From contig JAUPVF010000056.1 in NCBI GenBank assembly GCA_030917185.1, positions 1 through 11,529 on the forward strand: a stretch of DNA of 11,529 bases, written 5' to 3'. The DNA is from Patescibacteria group bacterium. Lineage in GTDB: Bacteria; Patescibacteriota; Minisyncoccia; Phycocordibacterales; DATDWN01. Each line of letters begins with the position of its first letter. The stretch's first letter is position 1. The notes under the pieces were generated by a model, which saw only the letters and a program-made list of their open reading frames with translations, had not been told where the DNA came from and did not search any database. Made by a program: the position numbers and the translations under genes. Shown here in pieces: positions 1 through 7,655 of the stretch.

Positions 1-2289
1 ATAATTATTACATTACTGAGTACTGCAAATGCAAACACCATTAGAGGTTTTAGGGCGTTAAGGTATTTACATACCACCGGCACTGCTTCTGCTTCAACTA
101 CCACTGTAACAGGTATTAATACAAAATGGATTTCTGAAAACATTGCAGTTGGTGCCCGTATCGGTTTTGGTTCTACTGACCCGACACAAATCACAAATTG
201 GTATGTCATTTCATCTATTGGAGGGGAAACAGGAATCACAATAGCAACTTCAGCCGGTACTGTAACTGCAGGTCCGTATGTAATAGAAGAATTGAGATTT
301 GTACTAACTGTTACTCAAGCAACAACTCCTACTAACGGAGGGTTATTTTTGGTAAAGGGAATAAATTATTCTGATTTTGTTAAGATTAGTACAGCCGCCA
401 CAACTATCCCTGTGGCGACTTCAACTGATGATATAAAAGCTGTTTATTGGCTTGCTGATGCTGGCACTGCTGGTAATATTGTATCTAATATTTCTGCCTG
501 TGGTTGTGCTATCCAACCCGAGATCAACAAGGGACTTCATTATGCGTATGTTATTGATGGGACTGCTTCTATTGTAAAAGTATTTCGTTACAACCTCCGT
601 GCATCTGGCGCGATTAGTTCTGGAAAAATGACAATGTCTGTCGCATCTTATATTGTTGGTGATGTGACTGTTGCAAGTGGAGTTGTTACAGGTAACGGTA
701 CTACATTTACCAATTCCATGGTTGGTATGAAAATTGGTTTTGGCTCAACCAGTCAATCCTTGATTACCTCGTGGTATACTATTGCTTCGTTTTCTTCAAG
801 CACATCTATAACTTTGAACGATCTTACGGTAAATCAGATAGCCGGAACTTCTTACATTATTGATTCGGCAGATGTCATATCTACCGCTACTCAACTGGTA
901 ACTGGTACTATTTCTCCAATAAATAATGGTCGTACGGGAACACTCCAACATGGACCTGGGAATAGCGAAGAGTCCCTATATTTTGTTACAACCACTCGTA
1001 TTTATCGAGCTGCGTTATCAAAAATTTACGCAGGAAATCTTGATTGGATTTCTGATAATCGACCAGAAATTCCAACAGGCGGGGTGCAGTCATTTCCACT
1101 TACCAGTGCCTTAAACGTGGTTGAGATAGCCGATAATATGGACAGGTTGATTGTTCTTTCTACAGGGACCAATGCGTTAAGAAATTATGTTACTAGATAT
1201 CCAAATGTTGCAGGTGACCCTTTTGATCATATCTGGGGAGCTGATGAAAAACAGCAAGATCAGGCGTGGGCACTTGGCGGGGCATATATAAGTTCTGGTA
1301 CGGTTACTGTGGCAAGTGGCGTTGTGACAGGGGTACGCACTTTTTTCACTGTGGCAATGGTTGGTTTTAGAATTGGATTCGGCTCCACCGATCCAACTCA
1401 GATTAGTACGTGGTATACGGTTGGTTCTTTCGCTTCAATAACCTCTATTACACTGACTGACCTTGGGGTAAATGTTGGAGGAGGTGCGTCTTATGTTATT
1501 GACCTAAACAGTGGAACTTTCCCACATTTTAGTACCTCGTCACAACAAACAACAATGTGGAGTCAAAATGGTATTGCTCATGTAGTCAAACATGGTACTA
1601 CTGCAGCACTGTCTCAGATGTATGCTTTACCATTGTCTGCACATATGACAACAGCCAAAGATACTAACCAGCGAGTGATTACCCCCGCTCTCTACACGCC
1701 AGACTGTTCAAAGTTTGTGCGAGTTGCTGTGATGGATCAAAATAAAATGGGGAGCGGTGAATTCTCCATATCCCCAGAACCTTGGAGGATTTACTTCAGG
1801 ACAAAAGGAATTGACTTAAATACAGGTGAGTGGACTCTGGTGGGGAGAGACGGAGATCTTTCGGGTCTTTCTAGTTCTAGATTTATACAATTTATGTTTG
1901 AGTTCGTGACAATTGGTTTGTCTTCTATTCCTGCACGGATTATGAGTTTGACTGTGGTATATGATGATGAACTTACTGTGACGGATTCTCACTATCAACC
2001 ATCAATAGCAAAATCAAGTGCAGTAAATAAACAATTTGCTTGGAGATTTGCCAACAGTTTTGGAACTACGGTACCAACTTTGAGAGTCAGATTGTATAAT
2101 GCAATAAATGGAAATTTACTTGTTGATGATTATACAACAGGAAGTGGTGGTGTTTGGGAAAAATCAACAGACGGGAGTTCTTGGGGTGCGTATAACACGA
2201 CAGATAAAGGAAATGAAACAACGTACATCCGCTATACACCACTGTCGCTTGGTGATAATATAAAAGTAAGGGCCGTGCTGACTCAGTAG
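1..2289 (+). CDS. Large beta-rich repeat protein, virion/surface-like (5' end outside window)
   Basis: The frame is open from the first base of the window to a TAG stop, giving 762 visible residues, so the gene begins upstream. A TTG at 292 is only an internal codon, because repeat module 1 lies before it. The protein is rich in Ser, Thr, Gly and Val with few charged residues, as in extracellular beta-sheet proteins. Three copies of a ~68-residue module lie at visible residues 27-96, 221-288 and 433-501, each with a core like IGFGSTDPTQI..WYTI and ending in YVID/YVIE/YIID. The segments between them have propeller-like strands (for example SLYFVTTTRIYRA and DRLIVLSTGTNAL). The C-terminus (about 660-762) looks like a closing beta-sandwich. 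I recognise no catalytic motif. The style recalls phage tail or virion proteins and giant CPR surface proteins, but that is inference. Two small genes and tatCA follow on the same strand. Confidence 0.8.
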   Translation: MIITLLSTANANTIRGFRALRYLHTTGTASASTTTVTGINTKWISENIAVGARIGFGSTDPTQITNWYVISSIGGETGITIATSAGTVTAGPYVIEELRFVLTVTQATTPTNGGLFLVKGINYSDFVKISTAATTIPVATSTDDIKAVYWLADAGTAGNIVSNISACGCAIQPEINKGLHYAYVIDGTASIVKVFRYNLRASGAISSGKMTMSVASYIVGDVTVASGVVTGNGTTFTNSMVGMKIGFGSTSQSLITSWYTIASFSSSTSITLNDLTVNQIAGTSYIIDSADVISTATQLVTGTISPINNGRTGTLQHGPGNSEESLYFVTTTRIYRAALSKIYAGNLDWISDNRPEIPTGGVQSFPLTSALNVVEIADNMDRLIVLSTGTNALRNYVTRYPNVAGDPFDHIWGADEKQQDQAWALGGAYISSGTVTVASGVVTGVRTFFTVAMVGFRIGFGSTDPTQISTWYTVGSFASITSITLTDLGVNVGGGASYVIDLNSGTFPHFSTSSQQTTMWSQNGIAHVVKHGTTAALSQMYALPLSAHMTTAKDTNQRVITPALYTPDCSKFVRVAVMDQNKMGSGEFSISPEPWRIYFRTKGIDLNTGEWTLVGRDGDLSGLSSSRFIQFMFEFVTIGLSSIPARIMSLTVVYDDELTVTDSHYQPSIAKSSAVNKQFAWRFANSFGTTVPTLRVRLYNAINGNLLVDDYTTGSGGVWEKSTDGSSWGAYNTTDKGNETTYIRYTPLSLGDNIKVRAVLTQ
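79..288 (+). repeat. Protein repeat module, copy 1
   Basis: First of three in-frame modules in the large protein. It contains VTGINTKWISENIAVGARIG, then FGSTDPTQITNWYVI, and ends GPYVIEE. It matches copy 3 exactly over GFGSTDPTQI. It is the most diverged copy in its first third. Confidence 0.8.
661..864 (+). repeat. Protein repeat module, copy 2
   Basis: Second module, beginning DVTVASGVVTG and containing MVGMKIGFGSTSQSLITSWYT, then SSTSITLNDL, ending TSYIID. It shares VTVASGVVTG and SITL.DL with copy 3. The start-to-start distance from copy 1 is about 580 nt. Confidence 0.85.
1297..1503 (+). repeat. Protein repeat module, copy 3
   Basis: Third module, beginning GTVTVASGVVTG and containing MVGFRIGFGSTDPTQISTWY, then ITSITLTDLGVN, ending ASYVID. 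It is closest to copy 2 in its N-terminal half and to copy 1 in its central motif. The start-to-start distance from copy 2 is about 636 nt. Confidence 0.85.
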
Positions 2290-2320
2290 TTTTAATTGTT
2301 TTTAGTAGTTAATAACAAAT

Positions 2321-2896
2321 ATGATTTATCTAACAAAAGGACAGAAACTTTTTAATAACGAAGGGATGGTTGTGTGTGATCCTACTGGGTATTATGAAGA
2401 CGGTGCAACTGTTGCTTGTGCAGTTTTTCATTCTCCAGAAGAACCAGTTTTCCGATATGAGGCAAAATATATAGCATATGGTGATCAAGTATACAGTGTC
2501 TCAGACCAAGATGAATTAATGGAGGAGGTAATTAAAATGGACCCAAATAGTTTGCTTGGTAAAAGCACAGGAGATATTGCTGTTGATAAAATGGTTAAAA
2601 ATATTCAAACAGTTGAATCATCACAAGATGTTCAAAATGATACTCAAATACCAGCAACAACCAGTGATGAGATGCCAAATATAATACAAAATGAGTTTCC
2701 GCAAGACAATACAAGCACAACGACACCACAGATAAATTCTTTTGAGACGACTACACCGGCTTCTGATACAGGGACATCAACCGTTGACGAGGTTGTTCCT
2801 AAAATTGAAAATGTGATTGAGGAATTAAAACAAGTGTCAGATGTTGTTGAACAGGTGGTAGCAACCAGTTCAAAAATTAGTAATCTCACTCAATAA
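2321..2896 (+). CDS. Hypothetical protein with Thr/Ser/Gln-rich linker and C-terminal helix
   Basis: A 191-aa protein I do not recognise. Residues 1-75 look like a compact folded domain (MIYLTKGQKLFNNEGMVVCD start, aromatic-rich, Cys19 and Cys33). Residues about 98-157 are low-complexity, rich in Thr, Ser, Gln, Asn and Pro, like an extracytoplasmic spacer. Residues 158-188 form a likely amphipathic helix or coiled coil (KIENVIEELKQVSDVVEQVV). There is no signal peptide or membrane span. It starts at an ATG 31 nt after the large repeat protein, with no SD and no convincing promoter, so it is probably translated from the same transcript. It ends 2 nt before the next gene. The context suggests an accessory or structural partner of the repeat protein, which is inference. 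Confidence 0.75.
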   Translation: MIYLTKGQKLFNNEGMVVCDPTGYYEDGATVACAVFHSPEEPVFRYEAKYIAYGDQVYSVSDQDELMEEVIKMDPNSLLGKSTGDIAVDKMVKNIQTVESSQDVQNDTQIPATTSDEMPNIIQNEFPQDNTSTTTPQINSFETTTPASDTGTSTVDEVVPKIENVIEELKQVSDVVEQVVATSSKISNLTQ

Positions 2897-2898
2897 AT

Positions 2899-3084
2899 AT
2901 GGCTTCAACTGATATTTTGGCACAAGCAGGTGATGGGCAGGATTTTATACTGGAAATACCTGCTGGTAATGGTGCATATGTACCAAATGATGTGTTAATT
3001 GAAACAGGAGGTAAAATTTTATGTGCGGAAATTCCTGCTGTTGTTGGTGGAGGAGCCGGAAATATATTTATTATGTCAGAATAA
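2899..3084 (+). CDS. Small hypothetical protein, 61 aa
   Basis: This ATG lies 2 nt after the preceding stop and the TAA lies 6 nt before the tatC start, so it sits inside the operon. The 61 residues are acidic, hydrophobic and glycine-rich (IPAGNGAYVPNDVL, then AVVGGGAGNIFIM), with no signal peptide and one Cys. The shape suggests a small beta-fold, perhaps a capping or decoration subunit beside the large repeat protein, but I recognise no family. The operon spacing supports a real gene. The short length is the main doubt. Confidence 0.65.
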   Translation: MASTDILAQAGDGQDFILEIPAGNGAYVPNDVLIETGGKILCAEIPAVVGGGAGNIFIMSE

Positions 3085-3090
3085 ACTATT

Positions 3091-3798
3091 GTGGATGGAA
3101 TGCTTGAAAAGATAAATAATTTTGCACCATATCTTGAGGATATTCGTCGCAGATTGTACAGTATTGCACTCGTTTTCGCGGGAGTGTTTTTTGTTGGTAT
3201 TTTTTCATCACCGTATATTCTTAGGTTACTTACTGGTCTGTTTGATATAAAAGACGTTGTTATTGCCACCACATCACCGTTTCAAGTGGCTGATGTCGCG
3301 GTTGATATCGGTCTTATGTCAGCATTGCTTGTTACGTTTCCTCTGTTTGTGTACAATGTTTTTTCTTTTCTATTTCCTGGACTTACATCACGGGAGAAAA
3401 AAGTTTTTATATTGCTTATCCCTGTAGCGATTTTGCTGTTTGTTGTTGGTTTTTTGTACGGTATGGCAATACTGTATTTTACACTTGGGGCGTTAGCAAG
3501 TCTTAATACAAGTTTGGGAGTACAAAACATTTGGGACCTTGGTATATTTTTATCACAATTGTTTCTCACATCAACATTGCTCGGTATCATATTTGAGTTT
3601 CCTCTATTTTTAACCATATTGGTTCGGTTGGGGATAATTACTGCGGATGCATTGCGTAAAAAAAGGAGGGCATTTACCGCTGTTGCATTTATTTTTGTCG
3701 CTTTACTCCCACCGACAGATGGTATATCATTAATAGTAATGACTGTACCTCTCGTGTTATTATATGAGGTGACAATATTTATTAATTCTAAAAAATAA
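3091..3798 (+). CDS. tatC: Sec-independent protein translocase TatC
   Basis: TatC is the multi-span receptor of the twin-arginine pathway, which binds RR signal peptides and recruits TatA to export folded proteins. Family marks are the N-terminal YLEDIRRRL (residues 14-22, matching HLxELRxR), PGLTSREKKVFILLIP (96-111, with the conserved loop Glu at 102), FEFPLFL (168-174, intramembrane Glu169, the counterpart of E. coli E170) and LLPPTD (205-210, Asp210, the counterpart of D211). About six hydrophobic segments fit the TatC fold, and 235 aa is near the usual length. The start is GTG at 3091; an in-frame ATG at 3100 is an alternative that loses three residues. No SD is seen. tatA follows after 4 nt. 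No TatB is visible, so this is a minimal TatAC system. Confidence 0.95.
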   Translation: MDGMLEKINNFAPYLEDIRRRLYSIALVFAGVFFVGIFSSPYILRLLTGLFDIKDVVIATTSPFQVADVAVDIGLMSALLVTFPLFVYNVFSFLFPGLTSREKKVFILLIPVAILLFVVGFLYGMAILYFTLGALASLNTSLGVQNIWDLGIFLSQLFLTSTLLGIIFEFPLFLTILVRLGIITADALRKKRRAFTAVAFIFVALLPPTDGISLIVMTVPLVLLYEVTIFINSKK

Positions 3799-3802
3799 AA
3801 AT

Positions 3803-3979
3803 ATGTTTGATATAGGGACAAAAGAAATTATTATCATCGCGGTTGTACTCATCCTACTTTTTGGTTCCAAAAAAATACCAGAATTAGCAAAAAGTATTGT
3901 TGATGCAATCAAGCATTTCAAAGGTGCTTTCAAGGATGCCGATGAAGTCGCTGCTCAAGTGAATGATAAAAAGAAATAA
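3803..3979 (+). CDS. tatA: Sec-independent translocase protein TatA (58 aa)
   Basis: A short gene just behind tatC. The product begins MFDIGTKEIIIIAVVLILLF, one membrane helix (about residues 7-20), followed by the TatA hinge FGSKKIPELAKSI (20-32) and an amphipathic helix containing HFKGAFKDAD (38-47), with a short charged tail ending NDKKK. The order of TM helix, FG-x-KKIPEL hinge and FKxAF amphipathic helix is diagnostic of TatA/TatE. TatA multimerises to form the translocation pathway opened by TatC. At 58 aa it is at the small end of the family. The ATG lies 4 nt after the tatC stop without an SD, implying coupled translation. It is the last gene of the run and ends 15 nt before a palindromic terminator. 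Confidence 0.93.
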   Translation: MFDIGTKEIIIIAVVLILLFGSKKIPELAKSIVDAIKHFKGAFKDADEVAAQVNDKKK

Positions 3980-3994
3980 TCTATTTCTATTGTA

Positions 3995-4034
3995 GTTACT
4001 AAAAAAAACGGCATATGCCGTTTTTTTTAGTAAC
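3995..4034. terminator. Perfect 40-nt palindrome, bidirectional terminator (tatA / cysS)
   Basis: The two 20-nt arms are exact reverse complements (GTTACT, eight A, CGGCAT / ATGCCG, eight T, AGTAAC). Both strands therefore read a GC stem followed by eight T. It lies between the converging tatA stop (3979) and cysS stop (4041), so it should stop transcription both ways. Confidence 0.9.
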
Positions 4035-4040
4035 GAGGTT

Positions 4041-5432
4041 TTATTTTTTTGTGATTTTAGTTCCTTCGGGAGTGTCCGTTACTTCAAAACCGGCTTGTTC
4101 TATTTCTATGCGCAGAGTGTCACTTTTTGCAAAATCTTTTTCTTTCCGAGCGGTATCGCGTTCAGTTACTAATTTGTGTATATTTTCCGGAATATCAAAT
4201 GTCTCCATGTGATCCAGTTGTAACCCAAAAACACGATCAAACTGTAATAGTATTTCTTTTTTCTCGTATTCTTCCAGTGAACTGTCTTTCATTATTTCCC
4301 ATACAAGAGCGATGGCTTTTGGTGTATCTAAATCATCATTTATGTAAGCAGTAAACTCGTTAATGTAATGAGTATTTTTGGTCGGTGTTGACTCTGTTGT
4401 GGTGCTATTCACAAATGTTCTCAGTCTTTTCCATGCAGTCTGTGCACCTTCTAATGCTTCCCAACTAAATTGCAAAGGTGATGAGTATCGAGCGGTCAAA
4501 AGTAGGTATCGATAGGCGAGGGGATTAATACCGTGTTCGGCTAATGTTTCCAGTCGAATAAAATTATCACTAGATTTTGACATTTTATCTTCTCCTACGG
4601 TAAGCCATGCGTTATGCATCCAGTAATGTACAAAGGGGGCATGATTGGCACATACAGACTGAGCGATTTCATTGTTGTGATGGACGGGGATATGATCAAT
4701 TCCTCCGGTGTGTATATCAAATGTTTTACCCAATAGTTTTCGGGACATTGCTGAACATTCAATATGCCACCCAGGAAAGCCGACTCCCCACGGAGAGTTC
4801 CATTCTTGCTCACGTTTTTCACCGCGAGAGAATTTCCAAAGAGCAAAATCAGTTAGATGTTTTTTTTCATTATTTACACCAATTCGTGCACCTTCTTCTA
4901 GCCCAGCAAGGTTGATATGTCCCAAGAGTCCATACTGTGGATATTTTGTTGTGTCAAAATATACTCCATCGTGTGTGTTGTATGTGTATCCATCACGTTC
5001 AAGTTCAGAAATCATTGCGATTTGCTCGTCTATATAGTTGGTTGCACGCGGAAATGAAATGTTTTCTTTTGCAATGTTGAGTTGATCTAGGTCGGTGAAA
5101 AATGCTTGCGTGTAAAATTCACTAATCTCTTGGGCAGTTTTTCCTTCACGTTGCGCGCCTTTTTCTATTTTGTCTTCTCCATCATCATTGTCTGACACAA
5201 GATGTCCAACATCGGTGATATTTATAACTTGTTTGACGGTAAAATTATTCCATTCAAACATACGGCGCAATGTATCGGCAAACACATAACTACGAAGGTT
5301 GCCTATATGTGCATAGTTATAGACAGTCGGACCGCAGTTATACATTGAAACATGTCCATCTGTGATAGGGGTGAATTTTTCTTTTTCACCGGTCAATGTG
5401 TTGTGTAGGTATATATCCATGTTTAGAGCCAT
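4041..5432 (-). CDS. cysS: Cysteinyl-tRNA synthetase
   Basis: Class I enzyme that charges tRNA-Cys with cysteine using ATP, in the cytoplasm. Seen in order: Cys33 in MYNCGPTVY, the HIGN nucleotide-binding motif at residues 42-45, Cys226 in GWHIECSAMS, H251/E255 in VHHNNEIAQS, and KMSKS at 283-287. Cys33, Cys226, His251 and Glu255 match the zinc site that selects cysteine (E. coli C28, C209, H234, E238), all shifted consistently. At 463 aa it is the normal length and includes the C-terminal anticodon-binding region. The ATG at 5432 overlaps the end of the upstream corA-like gene by 10 nt; an in-frame ATG at 5420 would leave a 2-nt gap and is equally plausible, as neither has an SD. It is probably co-transcribed with the corA-like gene. 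Confidence 0.97.
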   Translation of the reverse strand: MALNMDIYLHNTLTGEKEKFTPITDGHVSMYNCGPTVYNYAHIGNLRSYVFADTLRRMFEWNNFTVKQVINITDVGHLVSDNDDGEDKIEKGAQREGKTAQEISEFYTQAFFTDLDQLNIAKENISFPRATNYIDEQIAMISELERDGYTYNTHDGVYFDTTKYPQYGLLGHINLAGLEEGARIGVNNEKKHLTDFALWKFSRGEKREQEWNSPWGVGFPGWHIECSAMSRKLLGKTFDIHTGGIDHIPVHHNNEIAQSVCANHAPFVHYWMHNAWLTVGEDKMSKSSDNFIRLETLAEHGINPLAYRYLLLTARYSSPLQFSWEALEGAQTAWKRLRTFVNSTTTESTPTKNTHYINEFTAYINDDLDTPKAIALVWEIMKDSSLEEYEKKEILLQFDRVFGLQLDHMETFDIPENIHKLVTERDTARKEKDFAKSDTLRIEIEQAGFEVTDTPEGTKITKK

Positions 5433-6343
5433 TTTTTATATTTGGCAAAAGCCATTGTTGCCGTGCTTGCAATAATCATAATCAAAATCACAATCCAGAA
5501 ACCATATGGGTTGGTGGTAAATGGCATGCCCCCTTCGGTGCGCATAGCAAATATCCATGCGATAAGGTTAAGGGGAAGAATAACAAATCCCATAACAGTT
5601 AGGTTTTTGATAATCTCATTTTGTTTTGCTGTCAAAATTGAGTTATTTGTTTCTCTGAGTTCCCGGAGTATTTCCAAGTTGCTTTTTATTGTGGTATTTA
5701 TTTTTAGATATTCTAGAATAATCAACTCCATATCTGTTTCAAATGTCTCACCAAATAATTCTCGTCCATGGTGATGTAGGGATTCTAACACTTCTCGGTG
5801 CAAATCAGTCACTTTTTTGAATTCAAGTAATGTTCGGGTGATTTCCGAAATAGAAACAACCATTTGTTTTTCTTCACCTTTGAATATCCTGCTGGTTATG
5901 TCTTCGGTAACGTCCTCCATGTATTCCAACTCTTCAAACACGGAACGGTAGAGCCCGCGTAACATGCCAATCAACAATGAATGGTGTTTTTTTGAATGAT
6001 GGTCGTTATCTAAAATTTCTTTTACTTCCAGTGTTTTGGCAAATGCATGGATAGCATCTATTGTGTCGTACCGTGCAGTAATCAGCATATTTTTGCCGAT
6101 GATAAAATCAACTTCTTGGTTTTTATTATTGGGCGAATGAGTGTGTTTATATGTCGGAAAATGGAGGATGCAATAAATGTAACCGTCGTGGAATTCAATA
6201 CGTGGTTTGAGTGTGGTAGAGGTGAGTTCTTTGGCTACAAATGGATGGATATCATATGTATCCATAATAGAGTGGATTTCCTCCGGTGTGCCGTGGTCGA
6301 TATCAATCCACGTCTCTTTATCAAATGTATAGGTGTTGATCAT
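5423..6343 (-). CDS. CorA-like divalent cation transporter family protein with altered GMN motif
   Basis: The layout is that of CorA: a soluble alpha/beta N-terminal domain (about 1-115), long helices including ELEYMEDVTEDITSRIF, a stalk helix ending NEIIKNLTVMGFVILPLNLIAWIFA, and a second span FWIVILIMIIASTATMAFA with a basic end KYKKWL. CorA forms homopentamers and moves Mg2+ (or Co2+, Ni2+; ZntB moves Zn2+). The signature after TM1, normally (Y/F)GMN, reads FAMRTEGGMPF, so GMN is replaced by AMR while the following GGMP and PYGF are kept. I chose the ATG at 6343 (306 aa, MINTYTFDKETWIDI) because it resembles family N-termini and because a TATAAT box overlaps the longer alternative start at 6367 (314 aa). 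Transport function is uncertain with the altered signature. It is first in a two-gene unit with cysS. Confidence 0.85.
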   Translation of the reverse strand: MINTYTFDKETWIDIDHGTPEEIHSIMDTYDIHPFVAKELTSTTLKPRIEFHDGYIYCILHFPTYKHTHSPNNKNQEVDFIIGKNMLITARYDTIDAIHAFAKTLEVKEILDNDHHSKKHHSLLIGMLRGLYRSVFEELEYMEDVTEDITSRIFKGEEKQMVVSISEITRTLLEFKKVTDLHREVLESLHHHGRELFGETFETDMELIILEYLKINTTIKSNLEILRELRETNNSILTAKQNEIIKNLTVMGFVILPLNLIAWIFAMRTEGGMPFTTNPYGFWIVILIMIIASTATMAFAKYKKWL

Positions 6344-6365
6344 ATAATATGTGTTAGATATGACC

Positions 6366-6394
6366 ATTATAGTATGAAAGTTGTTCGTTGACCA
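6366..6394 (-). promoter_or_regulatory. Promoter of the corA-like/cysS unit, sharing its -35 with the divergent promoter
   Basis: On the - strand there is TGGTCA (6394-6389), a 17-nt spacer and a perfect TATAAT (6371-6366). Transcription should start near 6359, downstream of the ATG at 6367 and about 15 nt before the ATG at 6343. The -35 lies on the same bases as the + strand -35 of the protease gene. Confidence 0.7.
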
Positions 6395-6416
6395 TATCCT
6401 ATTTATTTGAAATAAT
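6388..6416 (+). promoter_or_regulatory. Promoter of the S41 protease gene
   Basis: TTGACC (6388-6393), 17-nt spacer, AATAAT (6411-6416), each 5 of 6 to consensus. The -10 ends 8 nt before the ATG at 6425, so the mRNA should start at or within about 2 nt of the start codon. The GAGGGG at 6417-6422 would then lie mostly or wholly outside the transcript. Confidence 0.7.
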
Positions 6417-6424
6417 GAGGGGAC

Positions 6425-7654
6425 ATGAAAAATTATTTCTCAAAATATTCAGCGGTTATTACCAGTGTTGTTGTCCTTGCACTTATTTTTTCGGCAGGAT
6501 TCTACACCGGGCGCAATTATCAGTCAGATGAACAAAAAGTCGTCACGTTGATAAACAAGGATCAAGACGGTAATCAAACTGTTGACTTTGCAGCATTTTG
6601 GAAAGCATGGAATGTAATCAATGAAAAATTTGTTCCAACAACCAGTTCATCAACTGTGCGAGTAAGCGACCAAGCACGTGTGTGGGGCGCGATTGAAGGA
6701 ATGACTCGTTCGCTTGGTGATCCGTACACTATGTTTTTCCCGCCAGTAGAAGCAAAAAGTTTTGAAGAGCAAATCAGCGGAAACTTTGAGGGGGTCGGTA
6801 TGGAAGTTGGTATTCGTGATGGAGTGTTAACTGTCATTGCACCGCTCAAAGGTACTCCTGCATATCGTGCAGGTATTAAATCTGGTGACAAACTGGTTAA
6901 AATTGGCGATACATTAACAAATCAACTTAATACAGAAGAAGCAATTAAATTAATTAAAGGTCCAAAAGGTACGGAGGTACGATTGACGGTGGTTCGCGAT
7001 GGGGTCAAGGATCCCATTGAAATAAAAGTTATTCGTGATGTGATTGATATTCCGACGATTGATACAGAAGTTAAAGGAGATGTCTTTATTATCCGTCTCT
7101 ATAATTTCTCGGCAATTTCTGCAAATTTGTTCCGTGATGGTTTGCGCAAGTTTATTGAATCGGGCAAAAATAAACTGATTATCGATTTGCGTGGTAATCC
7201 TGGTGGATATTTGGAAGCAGCGATTGATATGGGTAGTTGGTTTTTGCCAGCAGGGAAAGTAATTGTTAAAGAGGATTTCAGAAATGCTAGTGATGCTCAG
7301 GTGTTTAGAAGTAAAGGATATAACATTTTTAACGATAGACTGAAACTTGTCGTATTGATTGACGGTGGTTCGGCTAGTGCGTCTGAGATATTGGCAGGTG
7401 CATTACATGAGCAGGGAGTTGCTACACTTGTTGGAACAAAATCATTTGGAAAAGGATCTGTTCAAGAATTAGTGAAAATCACACCGGAAACATCGCTCAA
7501 GGTAACTATTGCTCGATGGTTGACTCCAGAAGGTCATTCAATTTCAAATGGAGGGTTAACCCCAGATGTTGAGGTAAAACTTGATGACAAGAAGTTTTTG
7601 CAAGGTGAAGATACTCAATTAAACAAAGCGTTAGAGATACTTAATCAACAATAA
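6425..7654 (+). CDS. S41 family (CtpA/Prc-type) carboxyl-terminal processing protease
   Basis: A membrane-anchored serine protease acting outside the cytoplasmic membrane. Residues 12-29 are one hydrophobic span (signal anchor). An N-terminal helical part (55-118) carries GMTRSLGDPYTMFFPP. A PDZ domain (about 119-195) begins FEGVGMEVGI and contains GTPAYRAGIKSGDKLVKIGD. The S41 core holds LIIDLRGNPGGYLE (251-264), GGSASASEILAGAL and SFGKGSVQELV. By family spacing the Ser-Lys dyad is Ser318 and Lys343, with Gln347 four residues on, so all catalytic residues are present. The length (409 aa) is normal for CtpA-like proteins without an added C-terminal peptidoglycan-binding domain. The likely role is trimming or degrading exported proteins. 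The next gene, a membrane-anchored Ig-like protein, starts 1 nt after its stop and is a candidate partner or substrate (inference). Confidence 0.95.
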   Translation: MKNYFSKYSAVITSVVVLALIFSAGFYTGRNYQSDEQKVVTLINKDQDGNQTVDFAAFWKAWNVINEKFVPTTSSSTVRVSDQARVWGAIEGMTRSLGDPYTMFFPPVEAKSFEEQISGNFEGVGMEVGIRDGVLTVIAPLKGTPAYRAGIKSGDKLVKIGDTLTNQLNTEEAIKLIKGPKGTEVRLTVVRDGVKDPIEIKVIRDVIDIPTIDTEVKGDVFIIRLYNFSAISANLFRDGLRKFIESGKNKLIIDLRGNPGGYLEAAIDMGSWFLPAGKVIVKEDFRNASDAQVFRSKGYNIFNDRLKLVVLIDGGSASASEILAGALHEQGVATLVGTKSFGKGSVQELVKITPETSLKVTIARWLTPEGHSISNGGLTPDVEVKLDDKKFLQGEDTQLNKALEILNQQ

Positions 7655-7655
7655 T

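Noticed and set aside
292..294. TTG as the start of the large repeat protein
   Set aside because: The frame is open to the window edge and repeat module 1 lies entirely upstream of it.
3282..3821. 179-aa open frame antisense to tatC
   Set aside because: It lies opposite clear tatC coding sequence and has the composition of a reverse-complement shadow.
6344..6367. Longer start (6367) for the corA-like gene
   Set aside because: A perfect TATAAT overlaps that ATG, so it would not be transcribed; MINTYTF at 6343 also fits family N-termini better.
6417..6422. GAGGGG before the protease ATG as a Shine-Dalgarno site
   Set aside because: It sits 2 nt before the ATG and directly after a good -10 box, so it should be mostly or wholly outside the mRNA.
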